NCBI GenBank assembly: GCA_963692465.1
Contig: OY829943.1
Span: 1,302,001-1,366,000 of the forward strand
Source: JAUZOB01 sp963692465
Lineage (GTDB): Bacteria > Bacteroidota > Bacteroidia > Bacteroidales > Prolixibacteraceae
Length of the DNA: 64,000 bases
Direction of reading: 5' to 3'
The position numbers and the translations under genes were made by a program. The notes below the pieces were generated by a model. It was not told where the DNA came from and ran no database searches. It saw only the letters and a program-made list of their open reading frames with translations. Shown one piece after another: positions 25,501 to 33,585 of this stretch. Positions within the stretch are counted from its first letter, which is position 1. Each line of letters opens with the position of its first letter.

Positions 25501-26852
25501 CCGGAAGAACAAGCTTCGTTAATTAGTATTCGGGTTATTGTTCTATTCTGAACATACATTGCTTTAATATCCTGCCCGCCCACATCCAAAATGAACGACA
25601 CCTGAGGACTCATTTTCTGTGCAGCTAAAAAATGAGCGACCGTTTCAACCAACCCATAATCAGTCCCCAATGCCGAAGCAATAAGATCCTCGCCATAGCC
25701 AGTAACAGCAGAGCGGCGGAATACGACCTGTTTCCCCTCTCTTTCCAGCTGTTCAGAAAATAACTTTAGTCCATCGAGAACAGCAGCTAACGGCTGTCCG
25801 TCATTGTTTTTATAACAGTGATACAAAAGATTACTCTTCGCATCGGTAATTACAATTTTAATAGTTGTTGACCCCGAATCGACCCCCAGATAGCACTCCT
25901 CATGATTTACAATTTCTTTTCGAGGTATCGGTATGATTTTCCTTTCTCTTTTCCATGAGTCTAACCGGCAGCTTTCATCGAACAAAGCTTTTAATGAGCC
26001 TTTTTCAGAAACAGGTACTGGTCCATGATTCAACCTCTCATTAAGTTTTGAGATCGGAATAAACTCCGAAGAAGACAGAATCGACAAAGCTGTTCCGAAC
26101 GCAGTAAACAATTCCGCATGCTCAGGCAGGATCAGATCAGTCTCATTCAGGTGCAATAAATCAAGAAAGGCCTTGCGCAAATAACTTATATATGACAATG
26201 GCCCACCGCAAAGTAACAGTTTAGGCTCAATGTGGCATCCTCGCGCCAGAGCATTAATTGTCTGACTCGCTACTGCCTGGAAAATCGAAGCAGCAACATC
26301 ACAGATATTGATTTTACGACTAATTAAATTCTGAACATCAATTTTGGCAAATACTCCGCAACGCGAAGCAATCGGATAAATAGTTTTTGATTGTAATGCC
26401 AACTCATCCAGTTCTCTAACCGACACATTCAGCAACGCTGCCATCTGATCAATATAAGCACCAGTTCCACCAGCACAACTGCCATTCATCCTGATATCCG
26501 GTTTTTTATCCTTATCAAATAAGACCAACTTAACATCTTCCCCCCCAATATCAATCAAACTTCTTGTTTCCGGATAAAGTCGTTCTGCTGCAGTCCCGGC
26601 TGCTAATACCTCCTGAACAAAAGGGACTCCCAGATGTTCCGCTAATCCCATTCCCATTGATCCTGAAATTGCGATCTTCACAGGTTTATCTCCAATTAGA
26701 GATAAAATCCGATTCAGCATTCCAACAAAAGTTTCCACAATTTTTGTATGATGCCTTACATACTCAAAATGAATAACTTTCATACGGTTATCCGTCAATA
26801 CAACTTTAGCTGTTGTAGAACCGACATCTGTACCTAATATTAATGTTTCCAA
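22563..26852 (-). CDS. 2-hydroxyacyl-CoA dehydratase activase-like fusion protein
   Basis: A 1,429-residue protein combining several parts of the dehydratase-activation machinery. Two BadF/BcrA-type ATPase domains are visible, at about 4-265 (LGTDVGSTTAKVVLTD, GSCAGGTGAYIDQMA) and about 320-585 (GVDSGSTTIKIVITD, ACSSGCGSFLEGFA). A Cys-rich stretch follows (CKGCTNKC), then DUF2229-like sequence (RIGIPRILNMYENFPFW) and a HgdB-like C-terminal region. Activases use ATP and a [4Fe-4S] cluster to send a low-potential electron to dehydratases. No dehydratase subunit genes are near, so the target is unknown. A TetR gene with a palindromic site lies 48 bp upstream on the same strand, probably its regulator. 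Confidence 0.88.
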   Translation of the reverse strand: METLILGTDVGSTTAKVVLTDNRMKVIHFEYVRHHTKIVETFVGMLNRILSLIGDKPVKIAISGSMGMGLAEHLGVPFVQEVLAAGTAAERLYPETRSLIDIGGEDVKLVLFDKDKKPDIRMNGSCAGGTGAYIDQMAALLNVSVRELDELALQSKTIYPIASRCGVFAKIDVQNLISRKINICDVAASIFQAVASQTINALARGCHIEPKLLLCGGPLSYISYLRKAFLDLLHLNETDLILPEHAELFTAFGTALSILSSSEFIPISKLNERLNHGPVPVSEKGSLKALFDESCRLDSWKRERKIIPIPRKEIVNHEECYLGVDSGSTTIKIVITDAKSNLLYHCYKNNDGQPLAAVLDGLKLFSEQLEREGKQVVFRRSAVTGYGEDLIASALGTDYGLVETVAHFLAAQKMSPQVSFILDVGGQDIKAMYVQNRTITRILINEACSSGCGSFLEGFANSLGYNVEEFANLATISKTPSDLGSRCTVFMNSKVKQALRDGATIADLSAGLAYSVVKNCLNKVLKINNYAEIGDNIVVQGGTFRNVAVFRALEILSGRNIVTSDMPELMGAYGAALYAISKDDHKEKGTFVGLENLDTIRDYITEYLSCKGCTNKCRVTAYRFSNGRTCYSGNKCERIFSSNSMKNEKGSNIFEYKKRLIFKRHEISVPQRKLRIGIPRILNMYENFPFWNALFSECGMEVILSDDSSLELYREGNGCVMSDNICFPAKLSHGHLINLQKKGVDRIFYPLAVFERKEFKNSSNSFNCPIVTGYSEVLKSTSLLPELENIPFDSPTINFNDITLLRKACWGYLRSFGVNRGQFNRAFTTAIKEQSEFKNQVRQKNNEILAKAIKNHELLVLVACHPYHIDRLIHQQISQMLSDMGVNVINEEIAVNGEKEGFDQYFAISQWEYPNRILQAAYWVTRQKNDIGFVQLNSFGCGPDAFTIDEINDLLNRTGNSYSLVRIDEISSQGAIKLRLRSLVESLRLREHGEHPVIESEAINKNLAVFNTCDRGRTILVPWFADFYSPLIPALGELAGYKIENLPPSDRQSVDYGLKYANNEICYPATLVVGDMIKALKSGKYDRKEVALGITQTGGQCRATNYIALIRRALVESGYGDVPIIAVAPAKGLHNKQPGFNPPWYKIIIPALMGLFYTDGLARLYYATVCRAKNRNVVEALRKKYLDWGIDLLKQKKHKKLFSLLSLAVEDFNGIEVIDEKVQRIGIVGEIYIKYNAAGQYDVTNWLITHHVEVVLPPLYQFFMQYFVNKQVKRESNLIHSSRFEWLSRLAERKTEEYISHFEQILKDFKFYCPVNSVRHEATLASEILNLANQYGEGWLLPAEIASFSRQGIKDVICMQPFGCIANHIIGKGMEKRIKKLYPEINLLFLDFDAGTSWINIMNRLSFLIQNQDDPVIERAREKILNLVS

Positions 26853-26900
26853 AGCAAATGAAATTAAAGATGCTCAAATAACACTCATACTTTTAAAAAC

Positions 26901-27515
26901 TTAATCACGGGCAAGCCAAATAGACATCATTCGCATGATCTCTTTCTTGCGTAAGTTCATAAACTGAAAAAATTTATCCTCATTCCCATCGAAAAAGAAT
27001 GTTTCAAACACTGGCTTACTCAATATTGGGAAAACACACATTCCGATCATATTAGCCAAGAGATCTTCCAATTTGAAATCTCTTATTTTTCCCTCAGTAA
27101 TTTCCCTATCTATTTGCCCTTTCAATCTTTCAACATCTATCGGTCGTTTCTTTAAGAAATCAACGATCCACCCGGGATTTCGTTGTATCTCAGAAAAAAG
27201 AAATCCGGGAACCATCGGATATTTCACGATCAGATCAATATATTTATCAATAAACGTCTCAATCTTCTGCAATAAAGTTGAATCAGACTCAATAATTTCC
27301 GATAATGCCGGAATCATCTCCGCTTCAACTCGTTCCAACACTGTTTCAAAAAGATGAGACTTACTTCGAAAATAATAATGAAGAGATGTTCGGCTTATAC
27401 CTGCCGCATCAGCTATCTGAAGCATTGTTGCAGCCTCTGCCCCATACTTTAGAAACACTTTATTGGCTGCTTCCATAATGCGTGTCTCTATATTATCTAA
27501 AGGTTTCTTTTCCAT
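26901..27515 (-). CDS. TetR-family regulator of the activase gene
   Basis: The N-terminal helix-turn-helix is clear: RIMEAANKVFLKYGAEAATM, then IADAAGISRTSLHYYFRSKSHLF. The C-terminal ligand-binding part is helical and unassigned. I start it at the ATG 27515 (MEKKPLDN); the open frame continues upstream from a TTG, but that stretch is a perfect palindrome and looks regulatory. It precedes the activase-like gene by 48 bp, so the pair is probably one operon under autoregulation. Confidence 0.88.
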   Translation of the reverse strand: MEKKPLDNIETRIMEAANKVFLKYGAEAATMLQIADAAGISRTSLHYYFRSKSHLFETVLERVEAEMIPALSEIIESDSTLLQKIETFIDKYIDLIVKYPMVPGFLFSEIQRNPGWIVDFLKKRPIDVERLKGQIDREITEGKIRDFKLEDLLANMIGMCVFPILSKPVFETFFFDGNEDKFFQFMNLRKKEIMRMMSIWLARD

Positions 27516-27525
27516 ATTACTCAAA

Positions 27526-27543
27526 TTTGACACATGTGTCAAA
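27526..27543. promoter_or_regulatory. Palindromic operator of the TetR gene
   Basis: TTTGACACATGTGTCAAA is a perfect 18-bp palindrome ending 11 bp before the TetR start. Its size and place are those of an autoregulatory TetR operator. Confidence 0.75.
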
Positions 27544-27652
27544 CACCAAAGTCAAACATAGGTTTTATTTTAATACGGTCGCTATCATGATCTTAATTTT
27601 TTTTGCTGGAAGAAGGGGGAAAACACACACCCTCAAAAAGAAGTAGATTCAA

Positions 27653-27925
27653 TCAATCATAAGGATTCTGTCTATTCTTATAAATTCCCCCATAAATCAG
27701 AATAAAACCGGCAGCTCCAATTAGAACTCCAACAGGCAAAAGATCCTTACTTTCTTTACGAACATTCTGCGCCCGATTAAAGACAGTCATGTCATTTAAA
27801 TCTTTCAGATACCACTGTTCATATAGTTTCTTACTTTTCGTGCCAACAAAAGCAGAATCTACAACAACGCCGATTCCTATAATCAGGAGAACGATCCCAA
27901 TGATTATTAATCCGTTCTTTCTCAT
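27653..27925 (-). CDS. Small protein with two membrane helices
   Basis: A 90-residue protein with a membrane helix at each end (GLIIIGIVLLIIGIGVVV and VGVLIGAAGFILIYGGIY) and a charged, soluble loop of about 40 residues between them. It looks like an inner-membrane protein of unknown role. It lies between the TetR gene and the glycosyltransferase gene, all transcribed leftward, but spacing on both sides exceeds 100 bp. Confidence 0.6.
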   Translation of the reverse strand: MRKNGLIIIGIVLLIIGIGVVVDSAFVGTKSKKLYEQWYLKDLNDMTVFNRAQNVRKESKDLLPVGVLIGAAGFILIYGGIYKNRQNPYD

Positions 27926-28037
27926 TTTGAATAGATTTAATCCGACCGTAAAATAATTTTATAAACACCTTTCGAAAACTCGCCTTAACGAAATTAGTCA
28001 TTCCCGAGAATAAATCAACACCCTTTTCAATTCAGAA

Positions 28038-29342
28038 TCATTCCTTTCGGTCTTTCTTTCTGAAATAGGTCAATAATTCTCTTGCAACTCTTTCCATATC
28101 TGTCGTCATTCCCTCAATCACCGCTGATTCTGCATTCAGTGCTTTTTTTAACATCTGACAGGCATCTATCAGACTCTGTGTTTCGTAATACTCATCCCGC
28201 GCAAGGTTCAGAAATTTCAACACTTTAAACGCATTAAAATAATGCCAGAACCGCCGGACAAATACCGTACAGGTTGAACAATTTCCCGACAATTCGTTAA
28301 CAGACTCATAAAAGGAATCCTCCTGCAAAAATCGCAGCATTGGATCTGACAGATGCCGGATTAAGACATCATACTCCGGACGCCCGATACGATAGAGCTC
28401 CGGAACCAGAACAAAAAATTCCTTCAAATCCTTAAAAGCACGGAATGAATATGTTTTACTCAGGTCCCGATCTCCTTCTGTCCATTTTTGCAATGCCGGA
28501 CCGGTACCAAAAGGAACGCGGTCTGACAACCGGCAAGATGGCATGACCCTCGTTGTATTCAGCGACACGAGTCCTCCTCCGGGAATTAGCTTTTGTATAA
28601 AATAGAAATCCTCACCGGCTTGCCGTTTGTTCATTCCTCCCTGCGCCGTATATGCAGCCGCTCTCACTGCAAATGCAGAGCCTACTGTATAGAAGCTGTG
28701 CGGGAAACCACTCCACTCCAATGCATTACGATAATAGCGCATATAAAGTTCATAAAACACGATACCAAGATAAACTTCCGCTGAAAATTCCTGTCCGGAA
28801 ACAGGATGCTCAAAATAAATAGTACAGCCGTTAACTTTATGGTTCTTTATAAAAAGAGATTCCAGCTCCTGAAAGTAATTTTGATCAACCCGACAGTCGG
28901 CATCTAACGAAATAATAACTCCTTCCGGTCGATCAAGTTGGTCAAATCTTCGAACAGCTTCATCCATCCCTATTTTTCTTGCCAATCCAACCCCTGCCCA
29001 TTTTCGGGGCAATTCCGCAGCCTCTATCGCATAAATTTGTAGCCACGAATACCGATCATTACAATGAATCTGCTCCGCATACTGTTGAATAATCTTCAGA
29101 CTCGATTGATTTATTGCACGAACATCAGACGAAGTTTCCTCTGGTGAATTCACTACGACAACAACCTCGACAGAACAATTCGGTTGTATGCAATGGGATA
29201 ATGAATTCAACACGTCAGAGACTCTCGGTTCAGTATAAGCCGGAATCACAACAATCATTTTCAGATCTATTGCTGGTTCCCTTGGAATAAGGAGTTCTCC
29301 CCCGAAAAGATGCGTTGATAAATATTTTGATGCAAACCCCAT
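28038..29342 (-). CDS. Glycosyltransferase family 2 protein
   Basis: The GT-A fold begins at about residue 28 with MIVVIPAYTEPRVSDVLNSL. The metal/nucleotide-binding Asp pair lies in IISLDADCRVDQNYF, and GMNKRQAGEDFYFIQKL gives the acceptor-side ED motif. The C-terminal 130 residues are helical and not assigned. No membrane helix is evident, so it is probably cytosolic. Donor and acceptor sugars are unknown. The N-terminal 27 residues resemble those of similar Bacteroidetes enzymes, so I kept the ATG at 29342 even though a terminator-like hairpin ends only six bases before it. Confidence 0.82.
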   Translation of the reverse strand: MGFASKYLSTHLFGGELLIPREPAIDLKMIVVIPAYTEPRVSDVLNSLSHCIQPNCSVEVVVVVNSPEETSSDVRAINQSSLKIIQQYAEQIHCNDRYSWLQIYAIEAAELPRKWAGVGLARKIGMDEAVRRFDQLDRPEGVIISLDADCRVDQNYFQELESLFIKNHKVNGCTIYFEHPVSGQEFSAEVYLGIVFYELYMRYYRNALEWSGFPHSFYTVGSAFAVRAAAYTAQGGMNKRQAGEDFYFIQKLIPGGGLVSLNTTRVMPSCRLSDRVPFGTGPALQKWTEGDRDLSKTYSFRAFKDLKEFFVLVPELYRIGRPEYDVLIRHLSDPMLRFLQEDSFYESVNELSGNCSTCTVFVRRFWHYFNAFKVLKFLNLARDEYYETQSLIDACQMLKKALNAESAVIEGMTTDMERVARELLTYFRKKDRKE

Positions 29343-29347
29343 AGGCG

Positions 29348-29379
29348 AAAAAAAGGTAGTCAGTTACCCGACTACCTTT
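29348..29379 (-). terminator. Terminator between the OmpH-like gene and the GT2 gene
   Basis: AAAGGTAGTC (29352-29361) pairs with GACTACCTTT (29370-29379). On the minus strand a run of six Ts follows. It ends six bases before the ATG of the glycosyltransferase, so it may also attenuate read-through into that gene. Confidence 0.8.
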
Positions 29380-29403
29380 GATAAAATCTTTATATTATCG
29401 TTA

Positions 29404-29991
29404 TTACTTGATTCCGGTAAAACTTTTGTTTAGTTCGGCAAGGACATCCTTAGTAATGTTATGTCCGTCTTGTCCGATCATCACAGCGGCACCATTCAAG
29501 ATATAAGTGTAATGATGTTTCTTATTATATTCCTTCAAAAAGGCATCAATAACCCCCTGCAGTTTCTTGTTATTATCCTGTTGCATTTTGGATAGATCAT
29601 TAGACAACTGGAAATCCATTTGTTTCACTTTCTGTTCCTCTGCCATCAACCGATTCCGTTCCTGAAGGGCCTTATCCTGAGAAATAAACCCGCCATGCTG
29701 AACTTTTTCCTGAAATTCCGATTCTTGCTGAATCAAATTATTCTTTTGTGCCCCGAACCGACTATTGTAGGCTTCCTGTTTTCTTGAGAACTGAGCCTGC
29801 ATATCCTGTGCCATCTTATAATTAAGAACAACAGAGTCCAGTTTTACATAGGCGATCGTCCCAATTCCTGAAACATTTTTATCATTTGCCACTTCTTTTT
29901 TAGAAGAGCTAGCCGATTTAAAATGAAGAACAAACAGAACAATAATAGCTAATGCTAGTATTGACTCAACGATTATAGAAGTTTTTTTCAT
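29404..29991 (-). CDS. OmpH/Skp-family periplasmic chaperone-like protein
   Basis: An N-terminal hydrophobic segment (IIVESILALAIIVLFVL) anchors or exports this 195-residue protein. After IGTIAYVKLDSVVLNYKMAQ comes a long helical, Gln/Lys-rich region (about 65-150) matching the coiled-coil arms of Skp/OmpH, then LQGVIDAFLKEYNKKH and YTYILNGAAVMIG, the closing strand of the family. Such proteins hold unfolded outer-membrane proteins in the periplasm. A TATATTTG box lies about 30 bp upstream and a terminator follows, so it is probably a single-gene unit. Confidence 0.88.
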   Translation of the reverse strand: MKKTSIIVESILALAIIVLFVLHFKSASSSKKEVANDKNVSGIGTIAYVKLDSVVLNYKMAQDMQAQFSRKQEAYNSRFGAQKNNLIQQESEFQEKVQHGGFISQDKALQERNRLMAEEQKVKQMDFQLSNDLSKMQQDNNKKLQGVIDAFLKEYNKKHHYTYILNGAAVMIGQDGHNITKDVLAELNKSFTGIK

Positions 29992-30019
29992 AATAATTTT
30001 ATGCCGTTTATTGTTTTGA

Positions 30020-30027
30020 CAAATATA
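30020..30027 (-). promoter_or_regulatory. -7 box upstream of the OmpH-like gene
   Basis: The minus strand reads TATATTTG, matching TAnnTTTG, 29 bp before the ATG. I do not see a clear TTTG at -33, so this is a partial promoter call. Confidence 0.5.
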
Positions 30028-30192
30028 AATTTTTCATTGAACCATTGGAATCTTTACCTCTTATATTTTTCTATAAAAAACAATATCCTTCTTCGAATAC
30101 AAACAAAACGCCCCAATTGCCAACAAACAGTCAAGAATATTTAAAAAGTACTTTTTTCATCCCGGGATAAAAGCAACGAACATTTCACCCAG

Positions 30193-30762
30193 TTAATTGA
30201 TGATTATCTCTTCAAGCGAACGTTTCGGTACATGATGACATTCTTTCTTGTCGCGCCAATATTTGAAATCATTGTTCTGCATCGGCTCAAGAATAACCGT
30301 TTCATTCGTCTTCCCCAAAGCAAGGACCAATACAATTTCCAGATCTTCCGGCAGACTTAGGGTTTCCCGCAATGCTTTTCGATTAACAGCCCTGACAATA
30401 CATCCGCCATAACCAGCTTCTGTAGCCCCCAGCATAATACTTAACGCAGCAATACCATCATCCGACTGAGGACTCTGACTTATCTTTTTATCAAGCAACA
30501 TAACAATATATGCTGAAGGTCGTTCTCCTTCTTCCGGTCCGTTCCAATCTTTCAATGCTCCAGCCCAGGCTAAAGATGGAAATATTTTTGCATTCAACTC
30601 CGGGGTATCGGAGATAAAATACTTGAGAGGCTGAGCATTGTGCGACGAGGGAGTTAACCGTGACAAGTCCACCCACTGCACTAAATCCTCTTTCCGAATT
30701 ATTTCACTTTGAACAAAACGGCGTCTGCTACGGTTATTCAGTAGTAACTCTTTTAATCTCAT
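30193..30762 (-). CDS. Nitroreductase-family protein
   Basis: A flavin-dependent nitroreductase-type enzyme of 189 residues. RSRRRFVQSEI and LSRLTPSSHNAQPLKYFI are the FMN-binding start of the family; AALSIMLGATEAGYGGC is the central helix near the flavin, and LEIVLVLALGK the closing strand. These enzymes reduce quinones, flavins or nitro compounds with NAD(P)H; the natural substrate is not predictable. It is divergent from a second nitroreductase-family gene, with only 26 bp between the two ATGs and a palindrome in between. Confidence 0.88.
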   Translation of the reverse strand: MRLKELLLNNRSRRRFVQSEIIRKEDLVQWVDLSRLTPSSHNAQPLKYFISDTPELNAKIFPSLAWAGALKDWNGPEEGERPSAYIVMLLDKKISQSPQSDDGIAALSIMLGATEAGYGGCIVRAVNRKALRETLSLPEDLEIVLVLALGKTNETVILEPMQNNDFKYWRDKKECHHVPKRSLEEIIIN

Positions 30763-30767
30763 CGTTT

Positions 30768-30785
30768 TTAAATTTTAAAATTTAA
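30768..30785. promoter_or_regulatory. Palindrome between divergent nitroreductase genes
   Basis: An 18-bp perfect A/T palindrome (centre AAATTTTAAAATTT) fills most of the 26-bp gap between the two start codons. It could be a shared operator, though A/T-only palindromes also arise by chance. Confidence 0.4.
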
Positions 30786-30788
30786 CTC

Positions 30789-31595
30789 ATGCATAATCAA
30801 TTAGAAAATGATCTATTAAGCAACAACAATATAGTGCTAAAATTATCAAAAAAATCAGACACCATATCTTCCCGATCAGAAGCATTTAATGAAATTATTA
30901 ATTACCGAAGAGCAATTCGCGACTATGATCCGAATGCTGATTTTAATTCTGAAGTGGTACGTCGGTCCATGGAAAGAGCCTTACTGTCACCAAGCAGCAG
31001 TAACCTGCAACTATGGGAATTCCATCGAATCCGGGATAAAGAGAGTCTTAAACAGATGACAAGATTCTGTATGGGACAACATGCAGCTAAAACAGCAAAT
31101 GAACTGGTCGTCATTGCAGTCCGTATTGATAAAATAAAAGAGCACATTCAATGGAATGAAAAAGTGGTTGAAAAAGCAATCATGGGTCACAAACCGGATA
31201 AAATAGAACGAAAGAAATTAAACTATTATCAAAAGCTTCTCCCATTCATGTACTCCAACGATCCATTGGGAATATGGGGTAAAATAAAAGATCTCTTATT
31301 ATGGACCGCCGCATTTAAAAAGCCTACCATACGAAGAGCGGACAGAACATCCATGCGCATCATGGCCCACAAAAGCGTTGCATTGGCAGCTCAAACCTTT
31401 ATGCTTGCATTGGCTTCAGAAGGTTATGATTCCTGTCCGATGGAAGGGTTTGACTCGGTTCGGGTAAAAAGATTTCTCAAACTCCCTCACAATTCAGAAA
31501 TCAATATGATCATCAGTGTCGGTATTCGTAAACAGGAACGAGACTACGGAGCTCGCCCACGCATCAGCGCCGACCAAGTTATTTTCGAACATTAA
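30789..31595 (+). CDS. Nitroreductase-family protein
   Basis: A 268-residue member, longer than its divergent neighbour. The family start is INYRRAIRDYDPNADF, with LLSPSSSNLQLWEFHRI as the FMN-binding region, then the helix HKSVALAAQTFMLALASEGY followed by DSCPMEGFDSVRVKRFLKLP and INMIISVGIRKQERD. A 60-residue insertion in the middle (around PDKIERKKLNYYQKLLPFM) sets it apart from the short type. The N-terminal 30 residues before the first motif are polar and could be dispensable. It probably reduces quinone- or nitro-like substrates. Confidence 0.87.
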   Translation: MHNQLENDLLSNNNIVLKLSKKSDTISSRSEAFNEIINYRRAIRDYDPNADFNSEVVRRSMERALLSPSSSNLQLWEFHRIRDKESLKQMTRFCMGQHAAKTANELVVIAVRIDKIKEHIQWNEKVVEKAIMGHKPDKIERKKLNYYQKLLPFMYSNDPLGIWGKIKDLLLWTAAFKKPTIRRADRTSMRIMAHKSVALAAQTFMLALASEGYDSCPMEGFDSVRVKRFLKLPHNSEINMIISVGIRKQERDYGARPRISADQVIFEH

Positions 31596-31623
31596 TCAGT
31601 TAATACGTCTCTCTATAAAAATC

Positions 31624-31654
31624 AAAGATGCTCTTTTTTTCAAAGAGCATCTTT
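31624..31654 (+). terminator. Hairpin terminator after the nitroreductase gene
   Basis: A perfect 13-bp stem (31624-31636 with 31642-31654) and five-base loop lie 29 bp after the stop. The T-run is mostly inside the stem, and the A-rich left flank means it may work in both directions. Confidence 0.7.
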
Positions 31655-31678
31655 CGTTATGACGGTTTCAATAAAAGA

Positions 31679-31722
31679 ACTTCTCAGACAATTTATCTCC
31701 TTTGAGATAAAAGCTGAGAAGT
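31679..31722 (-). terminator. Nested hairpin downstream of sodB
   Basis: ACTTCTCAG (31679-31687) pairs with CTGAGAAGT (31714-31722), and inside it TTATCTC (31693-31699) pairs with GAGATAA (31704-31710). It lies 39 bp after the sodB stop, followed on the minus strand by TCTTTTATT. Confidence 0.7.
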
Positions 31723-31761
31723 GTAACGGTCTAAACTCAACGTAATAAAAAAATATCTACC

Positions 31762-32337
31762 TTAATACCTTTCGTCTATAACTGACCAATCAACAATCTT
31801 CCAAAAATCCGAGATATAGGCAGGACGAGCATTCTGTTTATCCAGATAATAAGCATGTTCCCACACATCAATGGTTAGAACAGGAATCAAGCCCTGACGT
31901 ATCGGGTTCCCTGCATTGCCCTCACTGGTGATAACCAATTTTCCTGCTGTATTTTTCGCCAGCCATACCCAACCTGAGCCGAACAAACCGGCAGCAGCCT
32001 TAGCAAATTCCTCTTTAAAAGCATCGAACGAACCGAAGTCACGAGCAATGGCTTTAGCCAATTCTCCAGATGGCTCATGTTTTCCTTTTGCAGCAAATTG
32101 GAAAAAATAAAAAGTATGATTCCACACCTGCGCTCCGTTATTAAAGATTCCTCCTTGTGCTTTGGCAATAATATCTTCCAGTGACGAATTCTCAAATTCA
32201 GTCCCTTTAACCAGGTTATTCAGATTATTAACATAGGTCTGATGATGCTTTCCATAATGAAACTCCAAGGTTCTTTTGCTGATAACTGGTTCGAGTGCAT
32301 CCAACTCGTACGGTAATTTTGGTAATTCAAAACTCAT
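31762..32337 (-). CDS. sodB: Superoxide dismutase, Fe/Mn family
   Basis: It converts superoxide to oxygen and peroxide in the cytosol. The metal ligands are in place: His in FHYGKHHQTYV, His in GAQVWNHTFYF, and Asp and His in TIDVWEHAYYL. The Gln two residues before WNH is the iron-type pattern, whereas manganese enzymes usually have Gly-Gly-His there; several Bacteroidales enzymes accept either metal. At 191 residues it is full length with no signal peptide. It is a single-gene unit ended by a nested hairpin. In an anaerobe it gives protection during oxygen exposure. Confidence 0.95.
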   Translation of the reverse strand: MSFELPKLPYELDALEPVISKRTLEFHYGKHHQTYVNNLNNLVKGTEFENSSLEDIIAKAQGGIFNNGAQVWNHTFYFFQFAAKGKHEPSGELAKAIARDFGSFDAFKEEFAKAAAGLFGSGWVWLAKNTAGKLVITSEGNAGNPIRQGLIPVLTIDVWEHAYYLDKQNARPAYISDFWKIVDWSVIDERY

Positions 32338-32496
32338 AATTCTTATATTTTAAATACATTTTTAGATCCTTTATATATTACCAAAACAGACCAATAAGGG
32401 ATATTGTTCTAGCCAGAGACAAAAAAAATCATTTTACATCCTGTTGCAGGACTTTATTCTCTGATTTATAAGGAAAGAGGGGGGATAAAAATGCAT

Positions 32497-33573
32497 CTAA
32501 AATTCAATGGTTAGCTGAATCGCATCATCAGAAGTCTCGGTGTTAAGATTCGAAAATGTAAGTCCCAACAAACGAACACCCCTGTAAAGTTCTTTTTCAC
32601 AGTCACCAAGCATCTCTTCTGCAGCTTTACTCATCTGCTCTTTTTTCAGGAGAAACGTTTGGAAAGTCTTGCTTCGGGTATGTTGTTCAAAATCGGCATA
32701 TTTAATCTTCAGTGTGAGTGTTTTTCCAAAAGCTTTTCGTCGATCCATTCTAACCCATAATTCATCTTCTATCTCCCGCAGACGGGCTCTCAACTCTTCT
32801 ATATCAGGAATGTCCTGCACAAATGTTTCTTCAGTTCCGATTGATTTACGAATGCGGGAAGGATTGACCGGACGATTATCTATCCCTCGGGCAATTTCAT
32901 AATAATAATTTCCCGTCTTTCCGAAGAGGCGAATTAATTGAGGCCGTTCTAACCGACGAAGATCTCCTCCGGTAAGGATTCCCATCCGGTGAAACTTATC
33001 GGCGGTAACCCGTCCCACGCCAAAGAAACGATCAATAGACAGTCCGGTCAGAAAGTCCATTGCATCCGAAGGAATAATTACAAAAATCCCATTTGGCTTT
33101 CGCATATCGGAAGCAACTTTTGCCAGAAACTTATTGTAAGAGACCCCTGCAGAAGCAGTCAGTTTGGTCGTCTCAAAGATTCGACGGCATATTTCTTCGG
33201 CGATGAGCGTCGCAGAAGGTCGGCCCTTTTTATGGTAGGTCACATCCAGAAAAGCCTCATCAAGCGATAAAGGTTCAACCAAATCAGTATATTCCTGAAA
33301 GATAGTCCGTATTTGAGCAGAAACACTTTTATAAACATCAAAACGAGGGCGGACGAATATCAATCCGGGGCATTTTTTCTTAGCCATAAGAGACGGCATA
33401 GCTGAATGCACGCCCCATTTACGGGCTTCATAACTAGCGGTTGCAACCACACCCCTGGGTTCCGGACTCCCAACAGCAATAGCCTTCCCTCTCAGCGAAA
33501 TATTATCCCGCTGTTCGATTGATGCGAAAAAAGCATCCATATCGATGTGGATGATTTTCCGAACAGATTCCAT
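32497..33573 (-). CDS. dinB: DNA polymerase IV
   Basis: A Y-family translesion polymerase of 358 residues. IIHIDMDAFFASIEQRDN holds the first catalytic Asp, PLSLDEAFLDVT the SLDEA motif with the second Asp/Glu pair, and TASAGVSYNKFLAKVASDM is the palm/thumb region. FFGVGRVTADKFHRMGI is a helix-hairpin-helix, and the C-terminal little-finger domain ends near LGLTFSNL. It lacks a recognisable beta-clamp tail beyond the last strand. lrgB lies 12 bp upstream on the same strand, so it may share that transcript. Confidence 0.95.
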   Translation of the reverse strand: MESVRKIIHIDMDAFFASIEQRDNISLRGKAIAVGSPEPRGVVATASYEARKWGVHSAMPSLMAKKKCPGLIFVRPRFDVYKSVSAQIRTIFQEYTDLVEPLSLDEAFLDVTYHKKGRPSATLIAEEICRRIFETTKLTASAGVSYNKFLAKVASDMRKPNGIFVIIPSDAMDFLTGLSIDRFFGVGRVTADKFHRMGILTGGDLRRLERPQLIRLFGKTGNYYYEIARGIDNRPVNPSRIRKSIGTEETFVQDIPDIEELRARLREIEDELWVRMDRRKAFGKTLTLKIKYADFEQHTRSKTFQTFLLKKEQMSKAAEEMLGDCEKELYRGVRLLGLTFSNLNTETSDDAIQLTIEF

Positions 33574-33585
33574 TTTTCTTTCCGA

